Positions 8,885 through 17,770 of a stretch of DNA of 64,000 nucleotides are shown piece by piece. Both the position numbers and the translations under genes were made by a program. Within the stretch, counting starts at the first letter, position 1; each line of letters begins with the position of its first letter. This DNA comes from Paenibacillus sp. NEAU-GSW1 (GTDB lineage Bacteria > Bacillota > Bacilli > Paenibacillales > Paenibacillaceae), in assembly GCF_009737085.1 (NCBI RefSeq), contig NZ_WOVL01000005.1, positions 154,283 through 218,282 of the forward strand, read 5' to 3'. The notes under the pieces are model-generated. The model was not told the origin of the DNA. It saw nothing but the letters and a program-made list of their open reading frames with translations, and searched no databases.

Positions 8885-10378
8885 ATGAGTGACGTGTTGA
8901 TTCAAATGGAAGGCATCGATAAAGCGTTTCCCGGCGTGCAGGCGTTAAAAGATTGCCGTTTCGAGCTGCGCAGCGGCGAGGTTCATGCGCTGATGGGCGA
9001 GAACGGCGCCGGCAAATCGACATTAATGAAAGTGCTTACAGGCGTGTATCAGCGGGACGCCGGGACGATGACGCTGCGCGGCAGCGAGCTTGTCGTTCCG
9101 AATGCGAAAGCGGCGCAGGACAAAGGAATTGCGATTATTCATCAGGAGCTTAACCTCGCCCCGGACTTAACGGTGGCGCAAAATATTTTTATCGGCCGGG
9201 AGCCGCGCAAGCTTGGTTTTCTGCTTAACGAGAAGGAGCTAAACCGCAAGGTGGAGCAGCTGTTTCAAAGGCTGCGGCTAGATCTCGATCCGAACGAGCT
9301 GGTCGGAAATTTGACGGTTGCTAAGCAGCAGCTCGCAGAAATCGCCAAAGCGCTCTCCTACAATTCCGAAGTGCTCATTATGGATGAGCCGACGGCCGCG
9401 CTGAGCGATGCGGAAATCGAGGAACTGTTCGTCATCATCCGCGAGCTGCGGAGAAGCGGTGTCGGCATCGTGTACATTTCGCATCGGATGGATGAGCTGA
9501 AGCGGATTACCGATCGGGTTACGGTTATGCGCGACGGCAGTTATATCGGCACAGTTGCTACGGCGGAAGTAACAAACGAGCAGATTATCGCGATGATGGT
9601 CGGCAGAGAAATATACGATTCCTCAAAGCCGAAGCGGCGCGAAGGCAAGGGCGAACCGGTGCTCGAGGTAGAAGGCTTAAACCGCAAAGGCTTGAAAAAT
9701 ATTAGCTTCAAAGCGCACAAGGGAGAGATCGTCGGCTTTGCCGGGCTGATCGGCGCGGGAAGAACGGAAGTAGCTAGAGCTATTTTCGGCGCAGACCCGA
9801 TTGATTCGGGCGAGATTCGCGTAAAAGGCCGGAAGCTGCGGCTGCGTGAGCCGCATGACGCGGTCAAGGCGGGCATCGGCTATTTGTCGGAGGACCGGAA
9901 GCGTTTCGGCTGCATCGTCGATATGGACGTGCAAATGAATGTGGCTGCTGCTTCCATGAGCAGTTTTACGAATAGGCTCGGTTGGATTAAAGAGAAGCGA
10001 ATTGCTGAAGCGGCAGACAAAATGGTAGAGACATTGAAGGTCAAAACGCCGCATATTCGTCAGGAAGTGAAGTTCCTGTCCGGAGGCAATCAGCAGAAGA
10101 TCGTTATCGGCAAGTGGCTGACCCGCGACTGCGACATTCTTATTTTTGATGAGCCGACCCGGGGCATCGATGTTGGAGCGAAGAGTGAAATCTATAAGCT
10201 GCTAAACGATTTGGCGGCGAGCGGCAAGACGATTCTCATGATCTCGTCGGAGTTGCCGGAAATATTGCGGATGAGCCATCGGGTTATCGTCATGTGCGAA
10301 GGCCGGATTACGGGAGAACTAGATCAGGATGAAGCGACGCAGGAACGCATTATGCATTTAGCTACGCTGCGGGGCTGA
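8885..10378 (+). CDS. Ribose/xylose-type sugar ABC transporter, duplicated ATPase subunit (RbsA family)
   Basis: A 497-residue protein with two fused ATPase domains, the hallmark of RbsA/XylG/MglA proteins. The first has Walker [13 protein letters not shown], signature [16 protein letters not shown] and Walker [13 protein letters not shown]. The second, from about residue 250, has the degenerate P-loop [16 protein letters not shown], signature [15 protein letters not shown] and Walker [15 protein letters not shown]. The start is ATG 8885 ([10 protein letters not shown]) because GAGGTG lies 9 bases upstream and homologues begin there; a longer open frame reaches back to 8786. It energises import with the permease and lipoprotein that follow, and is probably controlled by the adjoining YesN-like regulator. 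Confidence 0.95.
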   Translation: MSDVLIQMEGIDKAFPGVQALKDCRFELRSGEVHALMGENGAGKSTLMKVLTGVYQRDAGTMTLRGSELVVPNAKAAQDKGIAIIHQELNLAPDLTVAQNIFIGREPRKLGFLLNEKELNRKVEQLFQRLRLDLDPNELVGNLTVAKQQLAEIAKALSYNSEVLIMDEPTAALSDAEIEELFVIIRELRRSGVGIVYISHRMDELKRITDRVTVMRDGSYIGTVATAEVTNEQIIAMMVGREIYDSSKPKRREGKGEPVLEVEGLNRKGLKNISFKAHKGEIVGFAGLIGAGRTEVARAIFGADPIDSGEIRVKGRKLRLREPHDAVKAGIGYLSEDRKRFGCIVDMDVQMNVAAASMSSFTNRLGWIKEKRIAEAADKMVETLKVKTPHIRQEVKFLSGGNQQKIVIGKWLTRDCDILIFDEPTRGIDVGAKSEIYKLLNDLAASGKTILMISSELPEILRMSHRVIVMCEGRITGELDQDEATQERIMHLATLRG

Positions 10379-10427
10379 AGCAAAGAAATGCAAAAATAGG
10401 CTGCAACATGATGTGGAGGGATTACGC

Positions 10428-11444
10428 ATGAATATTCAAAATCAGACGGAGGCGGCGGCAGGAGTAAGCAAACGGCCGATATTGCAAATCAAGCCCGGAG
10501 CTATGCAGCAGGTGTTTGCGTTCGCAAGCTTGGTCGTGCTGGTGCTCGCATTCTCGTTATCGTCGTCCAACTTTTTTCAATTCTCGAACATTGTCGGCAT
10601 TTTGCTCTCGACGGCGGTTATTGGCGTCCTTGCGCTCGGCTCTACCTTTGTCATTATTACAGGAGGCATTGATCTTTCGGTCGGAACGGTAATGACGCTT
10701 AGCGCGGTAATGACAGGCGTCTTTATCACCTACTGGGGTTTGCCTGTTCCTCTTGGTATCCTTGGCGGCATCCTAACTGGCGCGATTTGCGGACTGATCT
10801 CAGGCGCCGTCATCTCCAAAATGAAAATCCCGCCGTTTATCGCCACGCTGGCGATGATGATGGTTGCGAAAGGGCTTGCGCTCGTTATTTCTGGAGCAAA
10901 GCCGATCTACTTCGACGAGAACACCGGCTATTCCAAGCTTGCGCTCGATTCTATCGTCGGTAAGATCATTCCGGGCTTTGATATTCCGAACGGCGTGCTT
11001 ATCTTTTTTGCAGCAGCAATTGTTGGCGGCATTATTTTATCCAAAACGATCGTCGGCCGCTACAATTTTGCGCTCGGCAGCAACGAAGAAGCGACGCGTC
11101 TCTCCGGCATTAACGTGAACTATTGGAAAATCGTCATTTACACGTTAACGGGTGTATTTACCGGTCTTGCGGGCGTGCTTATGGCATCTCGGCTCAATTC
11201 CGCCCATCCGTCTCTCGGCGCCGGTTACGAGCTCGAAGCCATCGCCGCAGTTGTGCTTGGCGGAACTTCGCTTAGCGGCGGCAAGGGTACAATTATCGGC
11301 ACTGTAATTGGCGCGCTGATTATGAGTGTACTGACGAACGGATTACGTATATTGTCAGTGCCGCAGGAGTGGCAGACGGTAGTCGTTGGTTTCGTTATCG
11401 TGCTTGCCGTGTACGCCGACATTTTGCGCCGCCGCAAAAAGTAG
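10428..11444 (+). CDS. Sugar ABC transporter permease (RbsC family)
   Basis: A 338-residue integral membrane protein with 8-10 hydrophobic segments. Family motifs include ALGSTFVIITGGIDLSVGTVM in the first third and the cytoplasmic coupling stretch RYNFALGSNEEATRLSGIN, then GYELEAIAAVVLGGTSLSGGKGT. ATG 10428 is preferred because TGGAGGG lies 7 bases upstream; a GTG at 10413 extends the frame by five codons but overlaps that ribosome-binding site. It lies 49 bp after the ATPase gene, in the same direction, and forms the channel for the sugar delivered by the binding lipoprotein encoded at 11587. Confidence 0.95.
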   Translation: MNIQNQTEAAAGVSKRPILQIKPGAMQQVFAFASLVVLVLAFSLSSSNFFQFSNIVGILLSTAVIGVLALGSTFVIITGGIDLSVGTVMTLSAVMTGVFITYWGLPVPLGILGGILTGAICGLISGAVISKMKIPPFIATLAMMMVAKGLALVISGAKPIYFDENTGYSKLALDSIVGKIIPGFDIPNGVLIFFAAAIVGGIILSKTIVGRYNFALGSNEEATRLSGINVNYWKIVIYTLTGVFTGLAGVLMASRLNSAHPSLGAGYELEAIAAVVLGGTSLSGGKGTIIGTVIGALIMSVLTNGLRILSVPQEWQTVVVGFVIVLAVYADILRRRKK

Positions 11445-11586
11445 TTTTCATGTTTTCGGAATACCTTGCTTGCCTTGTCTTATAACGGTAGACCCGTTTG
11501 ACCTGCCGGTCAGCCATGAAGCGCTGCCGTCGCTTGCCAGACGAATCTATAGATGAACTTTTACAAAAGACGAAGGGGAGATTTCG

Positions 11587-12576
11587 ATGAAAAAGGTAAC
11601 GTTATCGATGCTTGTTATGCTTCTTGGGCTTACGCTGCTCAGCGCATGCGGTTCAGAGAATGCGAAGAACGATGGAAACAAGGCTGCTTCCGCCGGCGGC
11701 GAAGAGAAAATTTACATTCCGATTATCTCCAAAGGGTTTCAGCATCAGTTCTGGCAAGCGGTAAAATCGGGCGCTGAGCAAGCGGCTAAAGAATTCGATG
11801 TCGAAATTACGTTCGAAGGACCGGAAACGGAATCGCAGGTAGATAAACAGATCGAAATGCTGCAAGCGGCATTGGACAAAAAGCCAAGCGCAATCGGCTT
11901 CGCCGCGCTCGACAGCAAAGCGTCGATTCCGCTTCTGCAAAAAGCGAAGGACGGCGGCATTCCGGTCATCGCCTTTGACTCCGGCGTAGACAGCGATATC
12001 CCAGTTGCGACCGCATCCACGGACAACTTGGCGGCAGCTGCTCTTGCCGCTGACAAAATGGCGGAGCTGATCGGCGGAGAAGGCGAAGTTGGCGTAATCG
12101 TTCATGACCAAACGAGCGTTACCGGCGTCCATCGCCGCGATGGTTTCGTAAACCGGATTAAAGAAAAGTATCCGAACATCAAAATCGTCGACATCCAGTA
12201 TGGCGGCGGCGACCATTTGAAATCGACCGACCTTGCTAAAGCAATTATTCAAGCTCATCCGAACCTTAAAGGCTTTTTCGGCGCTAATGAAGGCTCGGCT
12301 ATCGGCGTTATCAACGCAGTTACCGAGTTGAAAAAAGAAGGTCAAATTACGATCATCGGCTTTGACTCCGGCAAGCAGCAAATGGATGCGATCAAGAGCG
12401 GCAAAATGGCTGGCGCCATTACGCAAAATCCGGTCGGCATCGGCTATGAAACGGTCAAAGCGGCTGTTCAAGCGATTCGCGGCGAGAAACTGCAATCGAC
12501 AATTGATACCGGATTCTACTGGTACGACAAAACGAATATCGACAGCGACCAGATTAAAGCGGTGCTGTACGAATAA
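11587..12576 (+). CDS. Sugar ABC transporter substrate-binding lipoprotein (RbsB family)
   Basis: A 329-residue lipoprotein. The signal peptide MKKVTLSMLVMLLGLTLLSACG ends in the lipobox LSAC, so the mature protein is anchored on the outer face of the membrane by Cys21. The rest is a type I periplasmic-binding fold: KGFQHQFWQAVKSGAEQAA, PSAIGFAALDSKAS, VIAFDSGVD, GFFGANEGSAIGV, ITIIGFDSGKQQMDAI. GGGGAG lies 8 bases before the ATG. A 142-bp gap with no clear hairpin separates it from the permease gene. Its sister protein at 7407 lacks the lipobox. The RbsB-like pattern points to a pentose or related sugar; the substrate is not defined. Confidence 0.94.
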   Translation: MKKVTLSMLVMLLGLTLLSACGSENAKNDGNKAASAGGEEKIYIPIISKGFQHQFWQAVKSGAEQAAKEFDVEITFEGPETESQVDKQIEMLQAALDKKPSAIGFAALDSKASIPLLQKAKDGGIPVIAFDSGVDSDIPVATASTDNLAAAALAADKMAELIGGEGEVGVIVHDQTSVTGVHRRDGFVNRIKEKYPNIKIVDIQYGGGDHLKSTDLAKAIIQAHPNLKGFFGANEGSAIGVINAVTELKKEGQITIIGFDSGKQQMDAIKSGKMAGAITQNPVGIGYETVKAAVQAIRGEKLQSTIDTGFYWYDKTNIDSDQIKAVLYE

Positions 12577-12611
12577 TAGCGGCAGCAAGCACCGAGCTTC
12601 GCCCAATTCAG

Positions 12612-12640
12612 GCGCCCCCTCACAGGAGGGGGTGTCTTTA
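12612..12640 (+). terminator. Possible terminator of the sugar transporter operon
   Basis: GC-rich hairpin CGCCCCCT/AGGGGGTG followed by GTCTTTAT. The T-tract is weak, but the position, 36 bases after the lipoprotein stop, is right. Confidence 0.5.
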
Positions 12641-12674
12641 TGCTTTGTTAAGGTTTGGTTGCATCTTTCGGATT

Positions 12675-12888
12675 AACGAACCTTATTCGCTGATTAAAGA
12701 AGCCAGCTTCGCAAAAAAGTGCTGTATTGCTAGTTATAGACTGCACGCCATCGAACAGCGAATCTAGTTTCGTTATCCGAGAACTACCATTCGCTATTTG
12801 CGTCAACAGTTTCGCTATCCTCTACTTCTTGGCTGATCTCGGCCAGATCAGCGAAATTTGCTTCTTTAATCAGCGAATTAGCTTCGTT
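12675..12888. repeat. Small inverted-repeat-bounded element (MITE-like)
   Basis: A 29-base arm at 12675-12703 is the reverse complement of 12860-12888 at 27 of 29 positions, with the inner 19 bases identical. The 156 bp between the arms are non-coding and rich in variants of TTCG(C/T)TA. It lies in the 359-bp gap between the lipoprotein gene and the small ORF at 12936. No transposase is present, so mobility is inferred only from the shape. Confidence 0.55.
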
Positions 12889-12935
12889 AAGAAGCTGCAG
12901 GGTTTACATAAGCGATATGTAGAGATTGACAGTTT

Positions 12936-13133
12936 ATGCAGGGAGAAAATGACGACTGGATCGACCCGGAAGTGCTCGAAAGGTTTAATGATCTTGCCGG
13001 AAATGTAACGGGAAAATCGCTTGTCATGGCACCGCTCGGACAAGACTGTCTAATCGCATATTTAAATGAACAGCAGCGCCGCGAAATCAACCGATTTGTG
13101 AAGCACAAGTTTGAATCGCAGGCGGGCAGCTAA
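12936..13133 (+). CDS. Small hypothetical protein (65 aa)
   Basis: Encodes a 65-residue, soluble, charged peptide beginning MQGENDDWIDPEVLERFN and ending in a helix EQQRREINRFVKHKFES. I do not recognise a family. It has no signal peptide or membrane segment. The ribosome-binding site is poor; a GGGAG lies inside the first codons rather than before them, so the start could be wrong. It follows the inverted-repeat element directly and precedes the YitT-family gene by 95 bp. The amino-acid sequence reads like a real protein rather than a chance frame. Confidence 0.5.
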   Translation: MQGENDDWIDPEVLERFNDLAGNVTGKSLVMAPLGQDCLIAYLNEQQRREINRFVKHKFESQAGS

Positions 13134-13228
13134 CCCCCAGCCTTCGATTACGCTGGGCAAATTGGCTTCCGCTTTTTGAAAAATGACCGTATGTGTGCTA
13201 GGCTTAAAAGAAAACGACGGAGGTATTC

Positions 13229-14095
13229 ATGGCAAAAGAACATCGCAAAATGGCGCCGCTGGAGCTTTTAAAACGCATCCTGTTCATTACAATCGGCGCG
13301 GTTCTAATGGGCGTGGCGCTCGAGCTGTTTCTCGTCAACAACGAAGTCATCGACGGAGGCATTACAGGCTTATCCATCATGGCATCGGCATTGACGCATT
13401 TACCGCTCGGACTTTTCATTATTTTATTCAACCTGCCTTTCTTGTTTATCGGCTTTAAACAGATCGGCAAGACGTTCGCCTTTTCGACGCTGTACGGCAT
13501 CGTCGTCATGTCGGCAACGACGCAGCTGCTGCATCATGTGGATCCGTTTACCGAGGAGAAGCTGCTCGCCGTTCTGTTCGGCGGCATCATTCTAGGGGCA
13601 GGGGTCGGACTTGTCATTCGTTACGGCGGCTCGCTTGACGGTACGGAAATCGTCGCGATTCTTGCCGCTAAAAAGTTTGGCATGCCTGTCGGTCAGATCA
13701 TTATGATCGTCAACGTGTTTATTTTTGTTTTGGCAGGCTTCGTCTTCCAATGGGATTCGGCTATGTATTCGATGGTTACATACTACTTGGCAACCAAAGT
13801 GATGGATATCGTTGTCGAAGGTATCGAGGAATCGAAGTCGGTAACGATCATCTCGCATTCGTACGAGGAAATTTCCGAGACGATTATGACTCGCCTTGGA
13901 CGCAGCACGACTTACATTCAAGCGCGAGGCGGCTATTCCCGCGAGGAAACGCAAATGGTTTATTGCGTCGTCAGCCGTCTTGAAGTGGCGAAACTGAAAG
14001 CGATCGTGCAAGAAATCGATCCGAAGGCGTTCATTGCGATCGAGCATGTATCGGACGTGCTTGGCGGCAATTTTGCGAAGAAGGAAATTCATTAA
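13229..14095 (+). CDS. YitT-family membrane protein (DUF161 plus DUF2179)
   Basis: A 288-residue protein with five or six transmembrane helices in residues about 15-200 and a soluble C-terminal DUF2179 domain (about 225-280; SYEEISETIMTRLGRSTTYIQARGGYS). The repeated pattern GVALELFLVNNEVIDGGITGLSIM and LGAGVGLVIRYGGSLDGTEIVA is typical of YitT/YpjC/YqfU proteins, which are widespread in Bacilli with no settled biochemical role; transport has been suggested. GGAGG lies 6 bases before ATG 13229. It is a single-gene unit, ending at a bidirectional hairpin shared with the opposing MFS gene. Confidence 0.92.
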   Translation: MAKEHRKMAPLELLKRILFITIGAVLMGVALELFLVNNEVIDGGITGLSIMASALTHLPLGLFIILFNLPFLFIGFKQIGKTFAFSTLYGIVVMSATTQLLHHVDPFTEEKLLAVLFGGIILGAGVGLVIRYGGSLDGTEIVAILAAKKFGMPVGQIIMIVNVFIFVLAGFVFQWDSAMYSMVTYYLATKVMDIVVEGIEESKSVTIISHSYEEISETIMTRLGRSTTYIQARGGYSREETQMVYCVVSRLEVAKLKAIVQEIDPKAFIAIEHVSDVLGGNFAKKEIH

Positions 14096-14116
14096 TTGAA
14101 TTGAGCATAGAGACAG

Positions 14117-14158
14117 AAAACCTCCGCAGTCGGCTGAAAGGCTGAAAGCGGAGGTTTT
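14117..14158. terminator. Bidirectional terminator between yitT-like and MFS genes
   Basis: AAAACCTCCGC at 14117-14127 pairs with GCGGAGGTTTT at 14148-14158, with T-rich ends on both strands. It lies between two converging genes. Confidence 0.8.
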
Positions 14159-14175
14159 GTTATTGCGTTGTCGGA

Positions 14176-15399
14176 TTAGGAAGTAACGTTAGACTTGGCC
14201 GGCAGCGCGCCTGTGCCGCTTCCTGCAGAAAGGCCTTTATCATTGACGCCAAGCAGCATGACAAGCGCAATGACCATGCCGCCCGCAGCCGTATAGAACA
14301 GAACCGAATAGTCAAACATGTCGATCAGATTGCCCATCAGCGGCGGTGAAGCGATAGCGGCAAGCGACGAAACGAGATAGTACATGCCGGTGCGCGTGCC
14401 GATGCTCTTTTCTTTGCCGAGGCCGATGACAAAAGGATAGGAGTTAATATTGATGAGCGCCCAGCAAACGCCTCCGGCAACTAGCAGCAAACGGAGCGGC
14501 AGCAGCGTCTCAACGAAGGTAATGGCGGCAAACACAAGCGCTATGCCGATGACCCCGATAAGGATGATGCGCTTCTTGCCGAAACGGTGTCCAAGCCAGC
14601 CAGCCGGAATTGCCGTTAAGACGAACATTAACGAATAGAAGGCCAAGGAGAAGGAAGCGTCGCTTTCTTCAAGTCCAAGGTGATGCTTGCCGTAAAGCGT
14701 AAATAACGCCTCGACGCCCTGGTAAGAGAAAAACCAGAAGAAAACGGCAGCTAGCAAAAAGATCGTCGGCCGATTCCATTCTCCTTTAAACGAAAAAGAT
14801 GTTTTCTCAGAAGCGGATGCAGGCGAAGCATAAGCGATAGCATCGCGCTTCTCTTTGATCGACTTGATCAGAATGAAGAGGCAGATCAGCGTAATAACGG
14901 ATGCGGCGAGAAATGGCAGCGACGGATGCGCCTTGTACAGAAAGGAGCCTGCACCGAAAGCGAGTATCGAGCCGACGCCGCCGAGAAAGTTAATAATGCC
15001 GTTTGCTTTGGTGCGCCGTTCATCCGGCGTAATGTCAGGCATAAGCGCGACGGTCGGCGAACGGTACAAGCTCATGGACAGGTTCATCAGCACCATGAAC
15101 AGAATGAGAGTGAGCAGGCTGGTGTACAACGGGATAAGGGCGCTGAACAGCGCCGCAAGCGGCATCCCGATAAGCAAGTAAGGCATTCTTTTGCCGAAGC
15201 GGGTGTCAGTCCGATCGCTGCGGCTGCCGATCCAAGGCTGCAGAAACAGGGCGAAGTAATTGTCGATCGTCATCATAAAACCAATAACGGCAGTGCTCTT
15301 CAAAAAATTGTCGAGAAAAAACGGCACAAAAGCATTGTAAAGCGCCCATGTAATGCTGATGCTGAAAAAGCCGAATGCCAATAGCCATGTCTTTTTCAT
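14176..15399 (-). CDS. MFS transporter (SLC45/sugar-symporter-like)
   Basis: A 407-residue protein with about 12 transmembrane helices. The cytoplasmic loop GSRSDRTDTRFGKRMPYLLIG and the stretch RSPTVALMPDITPDERRTKANGIINFLGG are characteristic of the glycoside/sucrose-type (SLC45-like) branch of the major facilitator superfamily, and GHRFGKKR is the second loop motif. AAGGAGAGGGG precedes the start on the minus strand. It follows the glycerophosphodiesterase gene by 30 bp in the same direction, so the two are likely one transcript. The substrate is unknown; a glycerophosphodiester or sugar would fit the neighbour. Confidence 0.88.
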   Translation of the reverse strand: MKKTWLLAFGFFSISITWALYNAFVPFFLDNFLKSTAVIGFMMTIDNYFALFLQPWIGSRSDRTDTRFGKRMPYLLIGMPLAALFSALIPLYTSLLTLILFMVLMNLSMSLYRSPTVALMPDITPDERRTKANGIINFLGGVGSILAFGAGSFLYKAHPSLPFLAASVITLICLFILIKSIKEKRDAIAYASPASASEKTSFSFKGEWNRPTIFLLAAVFFWFFSYQGVEALFTLYGKHHLGLEESDASFSLAFYSLMFVLTAIPAGWLGHRFGKKRIILIGVIGIALVFAAITFVETLLPLRLLLVAGGVCWALININSYPFVIGLGKEKSIGTRTGMYYLVSSLAAIASPPLMGNLIDMFDYSVLFYTAAGGMVIALVMLLGVNDKGLSAGSGTGALPAKSNVTS

Positions 15400-15429
15400 C
15401 CGTTAACTTTCAGCCCCTCTCCTTAAATC

Positions 15430-16152
15430 TTACAATAACGCGTGCAAGCGGTCCGGATAGTCGGTAATGATTCCGGCGACGCCCGCATCGATGAGACGCT
15501 TCATTTCATTCGGATCGTTTACAGTAAACGGATTGTAAATGACGCCTTCGGCTTTGGCTGAGGCAACCCAATCCGGCAGAACAGCATAATACGGAGCGTG
15601 CAGAGCGGAAGCTCCGATTGATTGCGCATATTTCCACGGCTCGTAAAGCCCTTCCATATATAAAATGCCTGTGGCGATTTCCGGCGCCAGTCGATTGGCT
15701 TCTGCAAGCGAATAGTGGTTGAAGCTCGATAGAATGACACGCTCGGTCATTTGATAGCGGCGAACGGACTCTATTACTTTGGCTTCGAGCTGCGGGTATT
15801 GCACGAATCCGTTTTTCAGCTCGATGTTGACGATGGTGTTTGTGTCCTTTACAAGCTCGAGAAGCTGTTCCAGTGTCGGCACGCGCTCGCCTGCGAACTC
15901 GGAGCCAAACCAACTGCCCGCATCAAGCTGTTTCACTTCGCTGTAATCGACGCTTGCTACAAGAGCATCCAAACCGGCTGTCCGTGTCAGTTTTTCGTCA
16001 TGAATCAAGACGAGAGTGCCGTCTTTCGTCATTTGCACATCTGTTTCAATACCGGTTGCTCCAAGCTCCAGTCCTTTCGAGAACGCCGCCATCGTATTTT
16101 CCGGGCAGCAGCCGGACGCCCCGCGGTGCGCGAAATTAACAATATTTGCCAT
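15430..16152 (-). CDS. Glycerophosphodiester phosphodiesterase (GDPD family, cytoplasmic)
   Basis: A 240-residue enzyme of the GDPD TIM-barrel family that hydrolyses glycerophosphodiesters to glycerol-3-phosphate and an alcohol. Catalytic landmarks are FAHRGASGCCPENTMAAF (the HRG...PENT motif), GIETDVQMTKDGTLVLIHDE (metal-binding Glu and Asp, catalytic His) and VNIELKNG. No signal peptide is seen, so it acts in the cytoplasm. It is the first gene of a probable two-gene operon with the MFS transporter, and its product could feed the glpD route seen at the left edge. The length is normal for short UgpQ/YhdW-type members. Confidence 0.93.
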   Translation of the reverse strand: MANIVNFAHRGASGCCPENTMAAFSKGLELGATGIETDVQMTKDGTLVLIHDEKLTRTAGLDALVASVDYSEVKQLDAGSWFGSEFAGERVPTLEQLLELVKDTNTIVNIELKNGFVQYPQLEAKVIESVRRYQMTERVILSSFNHYSLAEANRLAPEIATGILYMEGLYEPWKYAQSIGASALHAPYYAVLPDWVASAKAEGVIYNPFTVNDPNEMKRLIDAGVAGIITDYPDRLHALL

Positions 16153-16370
16153 TTACGTTCTTCCTCTCTTATTCGGATCAATTATGGAGGCGGCAAGAGC
16201 GCCAATAGCTGTAAGCATAGCATCCATTTGTAAACAGTGTATCATGGCAAACGCTTTCGTAAAATACAACTTTTTCGCTTTTGATGATGTGTATCAGCGG
16301 CTGGAGGGATAGCAAACGCAGGCGCTGCGCAACATAGCCTTTATAGGTTAACGTTGGAAAGGCGGGAATT

Positions 16371-17108
16371 ATGATGGAGCAGAAGGTCGTATCTATTCTG
16401 GAGGATAAAATAAAGCATATCAGCAGCAATTCGGGCGAAATTTATTTGGTCGGACCGATCAAGCTGCCGATTCATCTGGGCGAGGAGACGGCTATTTTTC
16501 AATGGTATTGCTGGCTGCTTTGCAAAGAGGATCTTCATGACATCGAGGGGATTATTCATAAGCTGTCGGCCGTCAATCTGGCGGAAATGCAGCAATCGAG
16601 CGTTCTTGTCTACGGCGACTTCGAGCACGCGGACGATGCATTTATCCGTATGCACAGCATATGCCATACCGGAGATATTTTTGGCAGCAAGCGCTGCGAT
16701 TGCGGATTCCAGCTTCATCAATCGCTCCAAATGATCGTATCCCACGGCGCGGGCGCGTTGTTTTATTTGGCCAATCATGAGGGGCGGGGCATTGGCTTGT
16801 TCAGCAAAGCGATGGCATATTTGCTTCAAGAGGACGGCTACGATACGGTCGAGGCGAATTTGAACCTTGGTTTTGTCGACGACGCGCGCAATTACGGCGA
16901 TGCGATACGGGTGCTGCGATCGCTTAGGGAAAAGCAGGTCAAGCTCATTACCAACAATCCGAAAAAGCTGGATGCTCTGCGCTCTGCAGGACTTGAGGTA
17001 GCGGATCGAATTCCGCTATGGGGCGACGTATCGGAATATAATGAGAAATATTTGCAAACGAAGGTTAATCGTTCGGGCCATTTGCTAAGCGGCTGTCCGG
17101 AGCAATGA
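16371..17108 (+). CDS. Stand-alone GTP cyclohydrolase II (RibA-type)
   Basis: A 245-residue protein that should convert GTP to the pyrimidine precursor of riboflavin. The zinc site is intact: CHTGDIFGSKRCDCG holds the three Cys ligands. Downstream come NHEGRGIGLFSKAMAYLLQEDGYDTVEANLNLGF, with the catalytic Arg and Tyr regions, and the GTP-binding LITNNPKKLDAL. An N-terminal extension of about 65 residues has no recognised DHBP synthase domain, so this is not the fused RibBA usual in Bacilli. No rib genes are nearby. It may be a paralogue serving a specialised pathway. The start is ATG 16371 or 16374, after GGAAAGGCGGG. Confidence 0.88.
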   Translation: MMEQKVVSILEDKIKHISSNSGEIYLVGPIKLPIHLGEETAIFQWYCWLLCKEDLHDIEGIIHKLSAVNLAEMQQSSVLVYGDFEHADDAFIRMHSICHTGDIFGSKRCDCGFQLHQSLQMIVSHGAGALFYLANHEGRGIGLFSKAMAYLLQEDGYDTVEANLNLGFVDDARNYGDAIRVLRSLREKQVKLITNNPKKLDALRSAGLEVADRIPLWGDVSEYNEKYLQTKVNRSGHLLSGCPEQ

Positions 17109-17153
17109 ATAGGCAGGTAGGTCTTAGGATCTCTTCACAAATCTTATTTTTTT

Positions 17154-17171
17154 GGTAATATAAGTATTACC
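17154..17171. promoter_or_regulatory. Palindrome upstream of the ArpU-like regulator gene
   Basis: GGTAATA/TATTACC arms around a TAAG centre, 21 bp before the likely start at 17192. It is a plausible operator, perhaps autoregulatory, for the tail-cluster regulator. Confidence 0.45.
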
Positions 17172-17191
17172 TTAAAATGGATGGTGATGAA

Positions 17192-17533
17192 ATGTTGCTG
17201 CAATCGAAGGTCGTCTCTGACGAAGAGCGCCTGAAGGTCAAGCAGCTGCTTAAGGCTTACCCGTCAATGAAAGCGGCGGTCGATATTTCCGTGTGGGACC
17301 ATAGGGCTGATCATCTTGTCGAATATGCCGGAAAATGCAAAGCGATCGAGCGGGCGCTAGAGGCACTGCCTTATGAAGGGAAGGAAATATTGACGAAATG
17401 TTTTTTTGAGCAGAGAAAAGACAAACATATTTACGAGTTTATATTGAAAATACCGAAAAGTACTTATGATTTTTACAAAGCCCGCGCAATAAGCACGATG
17501 TCTAGGATATTGAAAGCGGCCAACATGCTCTAG
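17192..17533 (+). CDS. ArpU-like phage late transcription regulator
   Basis: A small helical protein (113 residues from ATG 17192; a longer start at 17177 adds five). The N-terminal part resembles a helical domain and the C-terminal KIPKSTYDFYKARAISTMSRILKAANML looks like the sigma-region-4-like helix-turn-helix of ArpU/RinA-type late regulators, which switch on packaging, tail and lysis operons in Gram-positive phages. GGTGATG before ATG 17192 favours the shorter form. It is set apart from the tail genes by its own terminator and a 273-bp control region, as expected of a regulator that acts on that region. The family assignment rests on pattern and context. Confidence 0.65.
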   Translation: MLLQSKVVSDEERLKVKQLLKAYPSMKAAVDISVWDHRADHLVEYAGKCKAIERALEALPYEGKEILTKCFFEQRKDKHIYEFILKIPKSTYDFYKARAISTMSRILKAANML

Positions 17534-17573
17534 TCCAACAACGCTGCTGTACATTCGAATATAGCAAGTCCCG

Positions 17574-17600
17574 AAAGCTTCCGCAGAGGAAGCTTTTTTT
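17574..17600 (+). terminator. Terminator after the ArpU-like gene
   Basis: AAAGCTTCC (17574-17582) pairs with GGAAGCTTT (17588-17596), loop GCAGA, then a T-run to 17600. Confidence 0.85.
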
Positions 17601-17637
17601 AATTTGGAGCAAACGGGTGAAACCAGCGGCAACACAT

Positions 17638-17770
17638 TGGGCCGATTTTAGGCTTTTTTAATGCGAAATTAGTATTTAATTCGTACGCGGCTTGTACCGA
17701 ACATAGGCCGATTTCGCATTACACTGAAACAGAGCTTTCAGGAAGAGCCATCCGGAATCGGGTGGCTTTT
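17638..17770 (+). promoter_or_regulatory. Control region of the tail operon: inverted repeat plus terminator-like hairpin
   Basis: A perfect 11-bp inverted repeat (TAATGCGAAAT at 17659-17669, ATTTCGCATTA at 17711-17721) is flanked by two GGCCGATTT copies (about 17639 and 17707). Further on, AGCCATCC (17746-17753) pairs with GGGTGGCT (17760-17767), ending in TTTT, which is the form of a terminator placed before the first tail gene. Together they suggest activator binding and possibly an attenuation or antitermination switch. No obvious sigma-A promoter was seen. Confidence 0.5.

Noticed and set aside
11653..12606. 317-codon minus-strand frame opposite the RbsB-like lipoprotein gene
   Set aside because: A shadow of a clear plus-strand gene; the amino-acid composition is not protein-like.
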